From contig CP136061.1 of assembly GCA_032622095.1 (NCBI GenBank), forward strand, positions 197,394,935 through 197,458,934: 64,000 nucleotides of DNA. The letters are read 5' to 3'. Position numbers and translations under genes: made by a program. This document shows positions 12,701 to 24,892 of this stretch, one piece after another. Positions within the stretch are counted from its first letter, which is position 1; every line of letters starts with the position of its first letter. Origin of the DNA: Siphonodentalium dalli (lineage: Eukaryota; Mollusca; Scaphopoda; Gadilida; Siphonodentaliidae). A model generated the notes under the pieces. It saw nothing but the letters and a program-made list of their open reading frames with translations. It was not told the DNA's origin and made no database searches.

Positions 12701-14907
12701 TTCTTGTTTTCCCCAAGTTAGACAATTCGAGTACTATAGAATAACAAAAAGATGCAGCGTTGGGACATCCCAAACACCCCAAAAACCGAGCAGCTTGCTG
12801 CTGAAATGAATCCCAGTTAAAGAATGGCTCTCCCAGAACATTATACAAGTCAGTTCACAACGATGTATGGTGTGAAAAAGGGTAATCGCCTATTGTTAAA
12901 TCCCCAATATCCAATGCAAGGAATTTACAAGAACACAATTCACGCTACTGCCCAGCGGCGATAACCACGCCTGCCATAAATTGCCAGACTGAATTATAGC
13001 AGGTTAGACATCACACGCCGATATGTCTGACAACAAGGAACGACGTGTTTCAAATTTGGTGGACTTATCACCAGATTTCGCTTGATTGTTCTTCAATTCG
13101 ACTGGCACTTCATTGAAATCGCGACAGCAAGGATACAAGTACTTTAGTGAAGGCTACATACATTCGGTTTCAATGTATTACCACCGGCAAATTACCACCG
13201 AAGCATGATGAAAAATGAACCTGCACATGGCGTCGATTTTGAGATAAATTGTTCGATAATTTCGGATATTCACTGTTCTTGTCAAGCTGGATATGTTACA
13301 CATAATAAATATTCAATGTTATTATAATATATCTCTTCACAATATACACACGATCTATCAATTTATCGATGGTGTACCATACAATTTCCCTATTTCGATA
13401 AAAATTCGAGGACTTGTATGTTTTCATCCGTTGTAGTAAGTTTTTTGTACTTTTCGAAGATGCACCATACTGATATAAAAAAGTGTTCCATGTTATAATT
13501 GATTTTTTTTCTTCTGGATAATGATACATATTCTAATAGATGGGCAATATTGAATCCTATACTGGACTTATGTTCGTGAACGTATTGATCATTAACTCCT
13601 TAGTCACTAATTTAGAATTTGAAAATACCACGCCTATACAGAAAGTGGGGGCAATGCCATACACATAGGTTCCAATACATACGGCATATATTGCTATATA
13701 GTGTTTATATATGTCCTAGAATATAGGGACTGTTTGCCGTGTGCATGGAGCATGGAACAACATATGTACAATATATAATAATCCTTTTATTTCAGACAAA
13801 AAGAACGCCCTTATCCATGCCACGTGGGTGTGTATGGGCTATATAAAAACGTGGCTTATATATCTAAGGAATTAATAAAGACATCTAAATTTTAAAAAAA
13901 TATGTTATAATAACAATTAATAATCTTCATAATTGGCACATTACGCGTATAGAACAAACATGTTTCAGTATATTGAGAAATTATTGTTAATATCACAGTC
14001 CCTAGTATTCCATTGGTCTGTCATAATGTTTGTGTATGTAAGTCCACGTATAAATGCCATGAGTACCATTTATTCACAAAATATACCAATAAATGCTGTA
14101 TAATGTACCAAATGTAACCATCACAAATCCGAAAGCTATCAGGAAGAGGCGCCCTAATCAGCCTGTATTAATCGACAACAGGTGAATTTAACAGGTGCTG
14201 TCATATACTTTGGCCATTTTAGTGTCCCTCTTTCCCCAACAAATCATCCCTTGGAGATTATAACAATATGTGGTCCATTATCTCAAATGTGTACATAGTT
14301 TGATTTGATAGTGTTAACTAATTAGCTTATCTAGCACTTCCTAATCCCCTCACCATATTTCCATTTGTCACCTCTCTGGCTCAGCGTGACATTCCAACTT
14401 TCATAATTTACTAATCCAAAAAGCCCATAGGGCGAAGCTTTCGCATACTGTTACTGTTATATTATTATATTGTATCAACTTACAGCAGGGTTTGTGTTTT
14501 GGGGGCTAAATTTAGTCAACTTAGATGAAACCAATACTCTTTTATACAAAACAAAATCAAAGCGAAATCGAGTAAGCCGGTAAATGAGTCTTTTTGTCTA
14601 ACCTCCTCTTCGCAGAAGCGACCGCTGCCACAGGCTGTATAATGCAATTATCTCATTGGCTCACACAGCTAATTGCGGTAGGGTCAATTGCTCGAGTACT
14701 ATAGAACACAAGTCTATCTTTACAAGACTGGGAAATTACCGACTAACGCTGTCCACGTGGAGAAACACGGCAAATGTAATTCTATAGTATAGGCCCCAGG
14801 TAGTAAATTTAACCTCCCAAGGTAGCGGGATGAATACGAACTACCCAAAGTAGTAAATATTTACTACTTTTCGGGTTAATTTAGCAACTTTGAATTTAGT
14901 GTGTACA
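9718..14907 (+). mobile_element. TGTACA-ended element, unit 1 copy, split by an insertion
   Basis: Ends are TGTACACACTAAATTCAAAG at 9718 and the inverted CTTTGAATTTAGTGTGTACA ending at 14907. If the target duplication is TA, the element tips are CACACTAAATTC and lie inside a TGTACA palindrome. The second half is rich in TAACTACC repeats. The element is about 1.47 kb when uninterrupted, as in unit 2, but here it holds the 3.69 kb CTATAC-ended element. It carries no open frame, so it is a non-autonomous DNA transposon of unassigned superfamily. Confidence 0.75.
11106..14796 (+). mobile_element. CTATAC-ended non-autonomous element, complete copy B (PIF/Harbinger-like)
   Basis: The tips are GGGCCTATACTATA at 11106 and its inverted counterpart ending GGCCC at 14796. 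Terminal similarity extends about 50 bases, including CCGTGTTTCTCCACGTGGAC. It is flanked by CAG at 11103-11105 and 14797-14799. Removing the element and one CAG gives exactly the uninterrupted text at 27311-27330 in unit 2. A 3-bp CWG or TWA duplication with GGGCC tips is characteristic of PIF/Harbinger. No transposase or Myb-like frame is visible in the 3.69 kb, so it is non-autonomous. A different split of the same bases (5-bp CCAGG with GGCC tips) cannot be excluded. Confidence 0.8.
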
Positions 14908-16056
14908 CGCGGGATTGTGGTTTGTTGTTGCCCTGGTATTAATTCACAGCTAAAGAGCAAACTCTGGTGAATTGTTTGGAGAGATATTTGGGAGCCTTTG
15001 AGTCCACACGTCTCTTTGTTGGCAAAAGCCTTCTTTGGTTAACCCTCTGTTCAACAGTTAACAAGTTCATTCTTAGATGTTCCTTCTACCCTACACCTAC
15101 AGTTGCTCGATTATGTAACACAAGACAAAATCTAATCAATCTATTCTGAGATTTCTGTAATTTCCCTTTGGTTGTTAAAGATAGTGCACTATACCAAGAA
15201 CAACAAGCAAAATCAAAATAGCACTGAATCAAAGCGATAGTGATTTGTCATGTTGACTAGGGTGCTAACCATACCCCATCCAAAAGTGTATACTGGATCA
15301 CATGCGCCCGTGCATTCGTTGTTTAATCAAAATACTAAATATTAATTAAAATGCGACTGTCGACGACAAAGATATAGAGCTTCAACGTTGATACGGACTC
15401 ACGATATGGTTTTTATGGTTTTATGGTTTACGTACTTAAGTCAGTCCATATTAATGAGGCATGAACAAGTTTCAGTGCTTAAGGGTTTTAATGACTAGTT
15501 TGAATATGCATATTAGTATACCACATATACAACATTAGTATATATGTAAACTGTGTATATTAATAATTTAAATGTGTATACAGCTATGCGTTATGTAACT
15601 CTTCATTATTGGAGGGAAATACAAAAGTATATATGATTAGGAACGTCCGTGGTTAATGAGCTTGCACATTGGACAACCTGATTGAGGACTTTAGGACAGT
15701 ATGGACATATTATGTCCGCTTTTCGTGGTTTTCAGAAAGTTCTGTTTGAATTATTTAAAGCCACCAAAACAACAGTTAATATGGCATCGGACACAAAGGC
15801 TTAAGCTCATAAACCCATATAGCCCCTAAACCTTGTATATACCAATGTCCAACGCTCATAAGTGCGGACGTCTCACGGCTAGTCGGACGGACGCATGTAA
15901 TCCAGTATACACACATCGTTTGGATTGGGCTATGATTATATCATCCTAGTCAACATGACAAATCAGAATTCCTTGGCCATGAGAATAAAAAGGAATTGTC
16001 ATTTCAACATGCGTTCAAGACATTCCTGGAAACTTTATAAGGGTGCGTTCATACAC
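14908..16056 (+). other. Duplication-unit body, no feature recognised
   Basis: This stretch is matched by 27431-28596 in unit 2 with scattered substitutions. A 60-codon open frame at 14967-15149 (27490-27672 in unit 2) carries several amino-acid replacements between copies and resembles nothing I know, so I do not call a gene. Confidence 0.5.
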
Positions 16057-16417
16057 TGGCAAGTTTGCACGGTATGGTTTGCGGGCATGTCGTCGTAGAA
16101 AACGATATGATGATATAGTATGAACGGAGGCAAGCATATAAAATGCATCTGCATCACAGCTAACTACGCGAGAAGCAAATGCTCTGTGGTTCCACCTGCA
16201 GCGATGCTATCGGAATTTGTCCGTAAATAGCATGCAATAATCTCACAAGAATCAATCATACAGGTATTTGAAGGCAAATGACAGTTGCACCGATACAAGT
16301 GGAACTTCATAAATTTTACTTCTCGTGTCGTTCGCTTTGGTAAGGATGAATGTTATATGCATGGTTTCGTTCATATTCTGGCATCATGCGGTTTTCTATG
16401 ACGAAATACCGTGCAAA
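16057..16417. mobile_element. Foldback MITE, unit 1 copy, right tip lost
   Basis: The left arm starts GGCAAGTTTGCACGGTATGG. The right arm, inverted, starts within TTTGCACGGTATTTCG and ends at the bases GTGCAAA, where the outer GTTTGCC-type tip present in unit 2 (28597-28963) is missing. Both arms also share GCATCAT and GTTCATA blocks. The interior is non-coding. Confidence 0.65.
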
Positions 16418-17017
16418 AATAATATCGCCTTTTGTTGTATCATAATATATGATAATTTAACGTTTACTAATTCTCTCGTTTTGTAACAGAAATGCGCCTT
16501 TACTGGAAGGACGCAAAGTTTGTCCATATTGTGGATTATAGAGATGTGTTTATACTGTGATGGGGTGGTTCATTATATACTAGGCTGGCAAAATATCACA
16601 TGGTGCGACAAGATGTTGCATAATGTCGGCCCGAAGCTACTGGGCTATAGCCATATCACGACATTGCCAGTTTTACCGATGAAGGAAAGACCATGCATGG
16701 ATAGTCGGTCTTCGCAGTACTATGTTAATGGACACCTGTCGCATGATAGACAGGTTTCGCAACTCACCGATAGAGCAAGGAATACGTTTAGGGCGACGGT
16801 TAGCGTAATACGTAATCAAATTATGCGCATTATCTAATCGCAGTCGTAATGTCCTAACCGTGCGACGTTAGAGTATCAATTTATTCGTTGTGCGCCCCAA
16901 AATCCATTTAAATATACAGACACTCTGTCAATTTGTTTTGTTGTATCATGCACCCATCACTTATCAGGCTTTGGACAACTATCCACAATTGGTCGATTGA
17001 TTATCGTTCACGCTGTA
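16418..17017 (+). other. Duplication-unit body, ORF judged non-genic
   Basis: Matched by about 29167-29771 in unit 2. A 105-codon frame at 16520-16837 is preserved in unit 2 (29274-29591). The amino-acid differences between the copies that I can see are all replacements (R/K, D/N, R/M), so there is no sign of purifying selection. No domain is recognised. Confidence 0.5.
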
Positions 17018-17308
17018 CATAATATGCATGCTAGAGACCGAGCGAAGTGGTAACTGACCTTAACTCACTGCGTACAATTGACCAATCCTTGTACATTCTG
17101 TCTGATAATTCCGTTCCGTTGGTCCACTTAACGTGGGCACGAATTTATATCGGGATATATTCAATCTACCCATTCATCGCGTTCTTCGCCTACAGACAGG
17201 GACTTAACTAGAGAGTTAATGTAGGGGGATGTCCACACTGGAATTTCCAACTGCATCCCCTTGAACCATATCAAACTCACTGAGTAATTCCATTAATTCC
17301 ATTTAACA

Positions 17309-17323
17309 CCCCCCCCCCCCCCC
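17309..17323 (+). repeat. Poly-C run
   Basis: About 15 consecutive C residues. Similar homopolymer C or G runs occur near 21186, 30387, 40218 and 51196. Confidence 0.9.
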
Positions 17324-17994
17324 TTTGGACTTTGAATTTCCTAACTGTTCCCTCATTTTAATTCATTTCAATTATTTAATTACTCATTTACCAAAACAAT
17401 GGAATTTTTAAAATTACAAAATACTGCGCCGGTCGCCCACTCCAGAAATGAATGGGGCTGCAACCTGCTAATTCATTAAAGCATGCGTCAATATTGCAAT
17501 CGGAAATACATAAATATACATGTAACAAATCTGTGTGAAAACAAATATACATTAATACAAAAATGGAAACGGATATAATCAGACAAGGGTCGCATGATAG
17601 ACACATTTCGCATAATGACCTACCATAGATAAAAATTACGGATAGATATTTGTAGTTGTAAATTTTTCCGACGGTCCAAAAACCTTTTCGCAGAATTGAC
17701 GACTATACGAGTCCGTTTGTGAGACAATCGTAGACAATCGTGCTAGTAGATTCTACATGTACGTGTTTGCCACTCGCAGTAATTATGTTGTTATCAGGTC
17801 ATAGGTTAGCGCTATTTGTTTGGCAAGATTCTCGCGTTTCGCGACCGATTTGTTTACCACTAATGGCGATAACAATTTAAGGACATAGTCTCATAATCAT
17901 CTTCTACCAATAAACGTGGTCAAAACTAAATTGGTATTTTATGTGCTATGTGCTAACCGCATCCTAATTAAGAAAGTGGATTCTACACTCGTAA

Positions 17995-18430
17995 AACAGT
18001 ATGTACTCTAGAGTACCTACGTAGGTAATAAGCTTTGTCGCAGGGGGAGTACCAACTTTTTGGTACTATAGAGTACCTACTAAATATTTAGGTTCTCTGG
18101 AGTACCTATATATTTAGGTTCTCTGGAGTAGCTATCTATTTATGTTCTCTGGAGTACCTATATATTTAGGTTCTCTGGAGTACCTATATTTATGTTATGT
18201 GGAGTACCTATCCGGGCATTATGCATATAATACCCACCCCGCCTGTATGTCACCGAAGCCATGACGCACATGATATGAAGTGCTAAGAAATACACGCTTT
18301 CTTGACACGCCCATTGTATTATCTGAACTATCAAGACAGGTACTCTGAAGTATTTAGGTACTATGCATAGTACCTAGCAATTTGGTACTTCAGAGAAACA
18401 AACGTATAGGTACTATGCGGAGAACCTGCC
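17995..18430 (+). repeat. GAGTACC minisatellite, ~28-35 bp units
   Basis: There are repeated units of TTTAGGTTCTCTGGAGTACC with variants, preceded and followed by palindromic relatives such as GGTACTATAGAGTACC. It lies inside the unit 1 insertion. Confidence 0.85.
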
Positions 18431-18515
18431 CAGATACCAAACACTCGAAATTACGAAACATGGCCGACGGCAAATTTAACAATGTGGCATGTTAGATTCC
18501 AAATGATGATACGGC

Positions 18516-18661
18516 GTTTAAACATCGAATTAAGTACAAAACCACGTGGACTCCCATGCATAGTGCTAAATGAAATAATCCGAATTATACATGTATTACT
18601 TTTATTAGTATACAGCCTTGATCGTGGTGTTGTACTTAATTCAAGGTTTAATATCTCGATT
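18516..18661. repeat. Small inverted-repeat element
   Basis: AACATCGAATTAAGTACAAA at about 18520 faces its inverted relative near 18640, both followed inward by ACCACG. Arms are about 40 bases with a 60-base spacer. Both strands therefore show similar short open frames, a consequence of the symmetry and not evidence of a gene. Confidence 0.7.
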
Positions 18662-18764
18662 TCAGAATTTCCCTGAACTGTTCCCTGCATGTTGAGTAAA
18701 ATTGGTCTGAATGTCTAAAATAATCGGCCAAATTTCTTAATTTGTGAGCAATAATATTAAAGTA

Positions 18765-20300
18765 AACATTATAAATCAAACATCTTAAACAGGTCTGGAT
18801 GATGCGAATCGCAAACTACTTTGCGATTTAGTGCAAAGTTTTCGATTGACCACAAAGGTTTGCGATTAATCGCAATGGTTTGTGATTTATCGCAGATATA
18901 TTTTTATGCATTGGCACTAATGGGCTTGAACCGTATAAATATAAATATAAATCAGACATCTTCAACAGGTCTGGGTAATCCACCAATCAATCTCTAATAG
19001 CACGGTTGGGCTAAAATAGACCGATCAGTCTTTCACAGCCAGCATGCAGTGGGATAAGGGGAGCAAACCTTTGCGATAAATCACAAAACAACTTTGCGAC
19101 AAATCACAAACACCTTTGCTATAACTTGCAAACCTTTACGATAAATTTCAAACATCTTTACGATAACTCTCAGAATGCATACTGGGTGATTATATTTTGC
19201 GATTTATTGCAAAGATGTTTGAGATTTGTCGCAAATTGTTTTTGGCGCTAATGGGCTTCTGTAAACATTATAAATCAGACATTTCCCTGACCTGTTGCCT
19301 GCACGTGGAGTAAAATTTGTCTGAAATAATCGTCCAAATTTCTTAATTTGTGTGTAAACATAAATCAGACATCTTAAACAGGTCTGAGTGAACAACATAT
19401 CAATCTATAATTGCCCGGTCGGGCTAAAATAGACCGATCAGTCATTCACAGCCAGATGCATATGTGATGAGGGGAGCAAACCTTTCCGATAAATCGCAAA
19501 ACTTTGCGAAAAATCACACACACCTTTGCGATAACACGCAAACCTTTACGATAAATCTCAAACATCTTTACGATAACTCTCAAACTACGTACTGGGTGAT
19601 TATATTTTGCGATTTATCGCAAAGTTGTTTGAGATTTGTCGCAAAGGTTTTTGGCGTTAATGGGCTTCCGTAAACATTATAAATCAGACATCTTAAACAG
19701 GTCTGGGTCAGGATTTCCCTGATCTGTTGCCAGCACGTGGAGTAAAATTTGTCTGATTGTCTGAAATAATCGTCCAAATTTCTTAATTTGTGTGTAATTA
19801 AAGTAAACATTATAAATCAGACATCTTAAACAGGTCTGAGTGAACAACCTATCAATCTATAATTGCCCGGTCGGGCTAAAATAGACCGATCGGTCAATTC
19901 ACAGCCAGCATGCATGTGTGATGAGAGGAGCAAATCTTTGCGATAAATCACAAAACGACTTTGCGAAAAATCACAAACACCTTTGCGATAACTCGCAAAA
20001 CGTTGCGATAAATCTCAAGCATCTTTACGATAACTCTAAAACTACTTGGTGATTATACTTTACAATTTATCGCAAACATGTTTGAGATTTATCACAAAGG
20101 TTTGTGATTTATTGCAGATATATTATGCGTTGGAACTAATGGGCTTGAACCGTATAAACATAATAAATCAGACATCTTAAACAGGTATGGATGAACCACA
20201 CATTGATCTACATGTATAATAGCATGGTCGGGCTAAAATAGACTGATCGGTCTTTCACAGCCAGCATGCATGTGGGACACGGGTAGCAAACCAATACTTA
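18765..20300 (+). repeat. Tandem ~350-440-bp units rich in GCGATAAATCGC motifs
   Basis: The marker ATAAATCAGACATCTTAAAC recurs at about 18770, 18945, 19368, 19680, 19815 and 20163. Full units also carry GGGCTAAAATAGACCGATC and a run of TTTGCGATAAATCGCAAA-like palindromes on both strands. Units differ by deletions. Open frames crossing the units are not conserved. Confidence 0.85.
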
Positions 20301-20455
20301 ACACAAAATTAATTCTGATCTATTTTGCAGGACACCATATAATTATTTACTGAGAATATTCAAAATCAACATACATGTATACAGATATTCAAACAAACAG
20401 ATTCAAATTGTCAAGAAATTTAGAGTTCCCACTCTCACAACAGTGAGCACTGTGC

Positions 20456-20545
20456 CACGAAGACCGATCGGTCTATTTTAGCCCGATCAGGCTATTATAG
20501 TTAATCTGTGGTTCACTCAGACCTTTCTTTATACCCATAATAAAT
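20456..20545 (-). repeat. Inverted partial unit of the preceding tandem repeat
   Basis: AGACCGATCGGTCTATTTTA, followed by a CAGGCTATTATAG block, a TGTGGTTCACTCAGACC block and an ATAATAAAT end, is the reverse complement of the unit around 20160-20260. The repeat tract therefore ends in a short inversion next to the right boundary of the insertion. Confidence 0.75.
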
Positions 20546-20564
20546 ATCGCGTAAATAGTATGTA

Positions 20565-22544
20565 ATTGTCGTAGTTTCTACGCTGCATTATGTTAACAAA
20601 GCCAAATTCTGTCCCAGAACCTGCTGTACAGTATGTAAATAGCGTGCGATAAGCAAAATACTCAACAATGGGGAGACCATTAACTTTGGTTAATTAAAAC
20701 TTACACCATATTGTTTGCAAAATACCATTATAGCGCTCACTAGTCTTCGCCACAAGATTTTGGTGTTGAATGGGCCACCGGAATTATTATCATTCTCAAA
20801 AAACATTTGCCACGGTGTTGAGTGTTTTGCTTATCGTACACTTCAGATGTGCTGTATCGGTATATGAACAAATGCTAAGATTACACAATGAGAGTTTAAT
20901 GTATTTAATATATGATCAAATTTGGTACAGCCATAGTGAATACATTATTCTCCATTCGCATCTATGCGTCAACGAGTCATTGTCATTGCCTGATCACCAG
21001 AGCCATATAATGTAGAATTTTGCGAATATGGTTTCCAGTTATGGAAGAGGTTATTTCCTAGCAAAGCGGAAATGGCCGAATCGTTCAGAATTATAGCCAC
21101 ACATGTTTTGATAAGAACATGATGCATCTGGCCATTGTAATGGTCTACATGTACATGTATGTATACATCTATGCTCTAATTGACCCCCCCCCCCCTAATG
21201 ACGTTGACCACCGATTTTACAGCGTTACTCGACCGCGTTGATGCTATTAACCATGATCAATCCTACCATGGCCGACCTTCATACCTTTTTAAAGTCAGCA
21301 ATATAACCACCACAGAGTGTATATTCCTGGCATAGCTTGACGCTGCATTGATGATGCAGTTGCGAATGTCGGTCAGTGACCAACTTCGAATATTGATTAA
21401 ACTGTAAACAAATTATTAATTGAAATATTGTTTTGTGTATAGTTAACATGGTGCATGGGGCTCACAAAAAGCTGGGACTTGGTGTAAGCTAGGTGGCCAT
21501 GTGAGAAATTAATACAGTGGTCGCAAAATATTATTACTAATACCGTAGTAAGATTACCAGCGGTTGCCACTGTCATGTCACCCTTTGTACCGTGGTTGAA
21601 CGCGGTATGATATAACCGGTGTCATTAACGCCCTACAACTTTGTTAAAGGGAACTATTAATTATAGCATAGCTGTAGTACGTTACAGTGAACAAAGTCAA
21701 CTTCTAATGAAAGCTTCTGACGGATTCAGTGATAATGTGTGTCCGAAAATTGGATCCGTGTCTCCGAGATTATCCGTCATTCCATACATATATCACAACA
21801 ATATCACAGCGTCACCATCGTTTCGATCAAAAGAATAGCAGAAAAATATTAATCATGGTGATACCACTTGACTGTGTGGTTGAATGGTGGTACAACTGTG
21901 GTCATTAACGGCCTGCAACCTTACATATCACGTCCATGCAAGATGCATACATCACAACACTATAAACCAGTAGGCATATCAGTTTGTTGCAGACTCCGTT
22001 GAAACATTCAAAACAATGTTCAGCAGACTCCAAAACTGGTAGACATGGCCACACATGTTTCGATGAAATATGATGATGTATCATGAGACGAGTGACTTAT
22101 CTGTGTCCACACGTCAGTTCACGATAATTAATTCCGAAGAAGACAATATCGACAAACCAATTATGACTAAACTTTCTCATTTTCTACGTTGTTGTTGTTG
22201 TTGTTGATATTATCATCTACTAATCCCTAGCGGTTGACATCAAAGCTTTGGGGAATTATTCTCGTGTCAGTACCAAGTGTAACACCAACACCATTGGCTT
22301 GGACAGCTGTTGCCAGTGTTGGAATGTTGTGAACAGTGACACTCACTGACAGTCGAATTAATAACAACTCGAAAATATCAACATCGACCGGGTTTTGTAG
22401 TTTAACAGCTTCTCCGATTCACATTCAGACCCAACTCAAGCAGTATTCACATTATTCCAGAACATCTACAGTACAAGAAGTAACCTATTTGATCCAATTT
22501 CGCCAAATTTGGCCAAAATAAATAAATTTTTCATTTCAATAAAA

Positions 22545-22583
<39 letters not shown>

Positions 22584-22860
22584 TTTCTCCGTTGTTATAA
22601 TATAAGGTACTTTTAAACGATAGATCTATGACAGCGGGTCGATGAGCGGCCATTTTTTCACTTTAATTTGATCATTTGCACACGACACTCGATATCGACA
22701 CACGTGACTGTCTCACCCAATCAGCTTGGAGCCAACGATTTGGTTCTCTGTTAAACCTATCATCTGGGTTATATAGCGTTAAACAGGGTATAAAGGCATA
22801 TAGTATCAACCTGTTTGGTACTATCGCGGCTATAGGTTATATGTAGTACCTAAATCAATT
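20565..22860 (+). other. Duplication-unit body (unit 1), no gene recognised
   Basis: Matched by about 29772-32070 in unit 2. It contains a poly-C run (about 21186), a (GTT)n tract near 22190 and a (CT)n tract near 22545-22580 that is far shorter in unit 2 (about 31773-31783). Several short open frames are broken or shifted in the other copy, so none is called. Confidence 0.55.
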
Positions 22861-22865
22861 GCTTT

Positions 22866-23800
22866 ATTTGAGTGTATAGCCGTGATATGCTGCTAAACTG
22901 TTAATACATGAACAAATTAAGAAAATTGAGTTTCAAACTGGATTATAGCGGTGTTATGCTGTTTGCTAAACTGCTAATTAATGAAAACAAATCAGAAAAT
23001 TGAGTTGCTCACTGTGTTCTTGCAGTACTAAGCTGCTAAACTGCTATCTAATAAAAACATTAAGAAAATGAAGGTTCAAACTCGATTCTAGCGGTTCTTT
23101 GCTGCTAAACTGCTCATACACGACATAATTAAGAAATTGGAGTTTCAAACTCCATGTTACCTGTGCTAAGCTACTAAACTGCTAATTAAAGGCACGTGAG
23201 GCCTTGGTTGTCGAAAATATTCATATTTGTTCCAATCACCGTAAACAGAAAAAACAGTAAAACGCATACAGTTTCGTTCATATATACCATGACCATCGCG
23301 TAAACAGCATGTTATCATAAAGACCTACTATATTTTACCTAAGCAAGAGCCTGATTGTGTTACAGAGGACAGCCCAATGCTACTGGCTAATCACACACAA
23401 ATGGCATAAACGCTCTTTATTAGTTCCATATCAGGAATTCACCCACAAAGAACGCTCTTTATGTTTACCATCATAATATAAACAAACACCAGAAAAGTAA
23501 CTTTTTATGCTTTTGTTTACATAACACTGGTCAACCATATGACAATAACATACTGTTTATGCGATATTTCTGATTTGTATACGGATAAAGTCTGTCTACA
23601 TTTTGATGTTCTTTCTGTTTGTGGCGGTTTTTGACGGTTGGAAATATTTTCACATGATACCCACCGCCAAGGCCAACCGTACCTTTAATGAAAAAATAAG
23701 AAAATGGAGTTTCAAACTCGATTCTAGCGGCGCTATGCTGCTAAACTGCTACATATTATGCATGAAAGAATTAAGAAAATGGAGTTTCAAACTGGTTGCT
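22866..23800 (+). repeat. ~70-bp minisatellite, unit 1 copy, split by a MITE
   Basis: Units with TATGCTG-CTAAACTGCTAA cores run to 23189, are interrupted by a 495-bp MITE, and resume at 23685 with TTAATGAAAA. This is the same family as 6460-7400. A unit around 23700-23770 is absent from unit 2. Confidence 0.85.
23190..23684 (+). mobile_element. TTAA-flanked MITE family 1, copy a (495 bp)
   Basis: The left tip is AGGCACGTGAGGCCTTGG and the right tip, inverted, is AGGTACGGTTGGCCTTGG. TTAA stands on both sides (23186-23189 and 23685-23688). Joining the flanks at one TTAA restores the minisatellite text CTAATTAATGAAAA, so the insertion point is exact. TTAA duplication suggests Kolobok or piggyBac. 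AGG tips fit Kolobok better than the CCY tips of piggyBac. No frame is conserved. Confidence 0.85.
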
Positions 23801-23999
23801 ATTGCTGCTATGATGAAAACATTGAGAACAAAAACCTTAATAAAATATCAGATTGGGCCTGGACACGACTTGTAAATTTCAATCACACAGATACTTAGGT
23901 AATGCTATTCTCTTTGATTCTATGTGATGTTTCTCTTGAATTAACCATCCAAAATAAAATAATTGACATAATTGAGCCGCATAGGCACCTTGGTTTTGA

Positions 24000-24892
24000 A
24001 ATACAACGCAATTTAAATTGGAATAATTAAATTGAATCTATCCTCAAAAAGTTGCTCCGCGACTATCGATTCTCAGAAAATAGAACTACAACAGATCGAA
24101 GAACACTTGATAAGTTATATAAGGCCTATATATTGCCTGGCCTAGATTATGCGGATGTTATATCGGAAAACGAGCCAGCTTATTTATAGAGAAACTTGAC
24201 CAGACCCATGTTGATGCCACTCGGGCGCTCAGTTCCCATTAATTCGGTCCTGTGCGAAGCAGGCAGAGATATGCACCAATTAGAAACTATGTTTAAAATT
24301 ATAGTCACGCTGCATAATGTTACATGTGTATTTATCCTACTAACTATCCTACTTCCTATCTCGATCGGACCAGGTATACAGCATGCGAAAGCCAGGAAGA
24401 TTCCACTCATATTATAGTAGAACGGAACATTTTAAGAAATCATTCTTCCCCTTCGTTGTAACCTCGTGGAACAAACTGCCCAAGTATATAAAGCCAGCTG
24501 AGAACATGCTACATTTCAGGGGTAATCCCACCAAAAAGCAGACTAAATGTTTTGAATCAGGAAATCGAAAATATAGTATATTCCATTGTAGGATACGAAA
24601 CTTGTGTAGTGATCTCCGCCTAGATATGTTCAATAATTATATTGCCGATACCCCAACATGTATAGATGCAGATTTGAATATGAAAGCGATATGCACTGTT
24701 TCATCAATTGCCCATTATATAATACACAAAGACTATAACTCTACTGTAAACTGGATGAAAATAACTTTCAAATTAGTTATTTCAGCCACTTGCATTTTGG
24801 AATTTCATGTGAAACTTCATCTAAAAATTAAAAATGTATTCCATTTCGTGCAGACTTATGTAGCTGAAACAAAGTGTTTTGAACCGGACTAA
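24000..24892 (+). pseudogene. LINE 3' coding remnant (C-terminal RT region), unit 1
   Basis: Translation with frame changes gives a run typical of the segment after the catalytic core of CR1/Jockey-type non-LTR reverse transcriptases: RRTLDKLYKAYILPGLDYAD at about 24096-24155, then, after stops, SFFPFVVTSWNKLPKYIKPA near 24440-24500, which matches the usual S-F-P-x-x-x-x-x-W-N-x-L-P block. The palm domain and endonuclease are absent, so it is 5'-truncated and dead. The last 169-codon frame (24383-24892) is the longest open piece. Unit 2 holds the same relic at 33120-34016, so it predates the duplication. Confidence 0.75.

Larger units (their letters stand above)
17018..20560. mobile_element. 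3.54-kb insertion private to unit 1
   Basis: Unit 2 reads straight through CGCTGTAATTGTCG at 29765, whereas unit 1 has TGTA at 17014-17017 and again at 20561-20564 around this block. If the duplication is only TA, the tips are CATAATATGC and, inverted, CATACTATTTAC, a weak terminal repeat. The interior holds a GAGTACC minisatellite, a small hairpin element, a four-unit tandem repeat and an inverted partial unit. No coding frame is recognised. The superfamily is unknown. Confidence 0.7.

Noticed and set aside
16520-16837. 105-codon frame conserved in both duplication units
   Set aside because: All three visible amino-acid differences between the copies are replacements, no domain is recognised, and the units are young enough for frames to persist by chance.
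18451-18690. Mirror-like frames on both strands
   Set aside because: Explained by the inverted-repeat structure of the locus.
18765-20300. CRISPR-like array of repeats
   Set aside because: Units are hundreds of bases long, tandem and not separated by unique spacers, and the DNA is eukaryotic.
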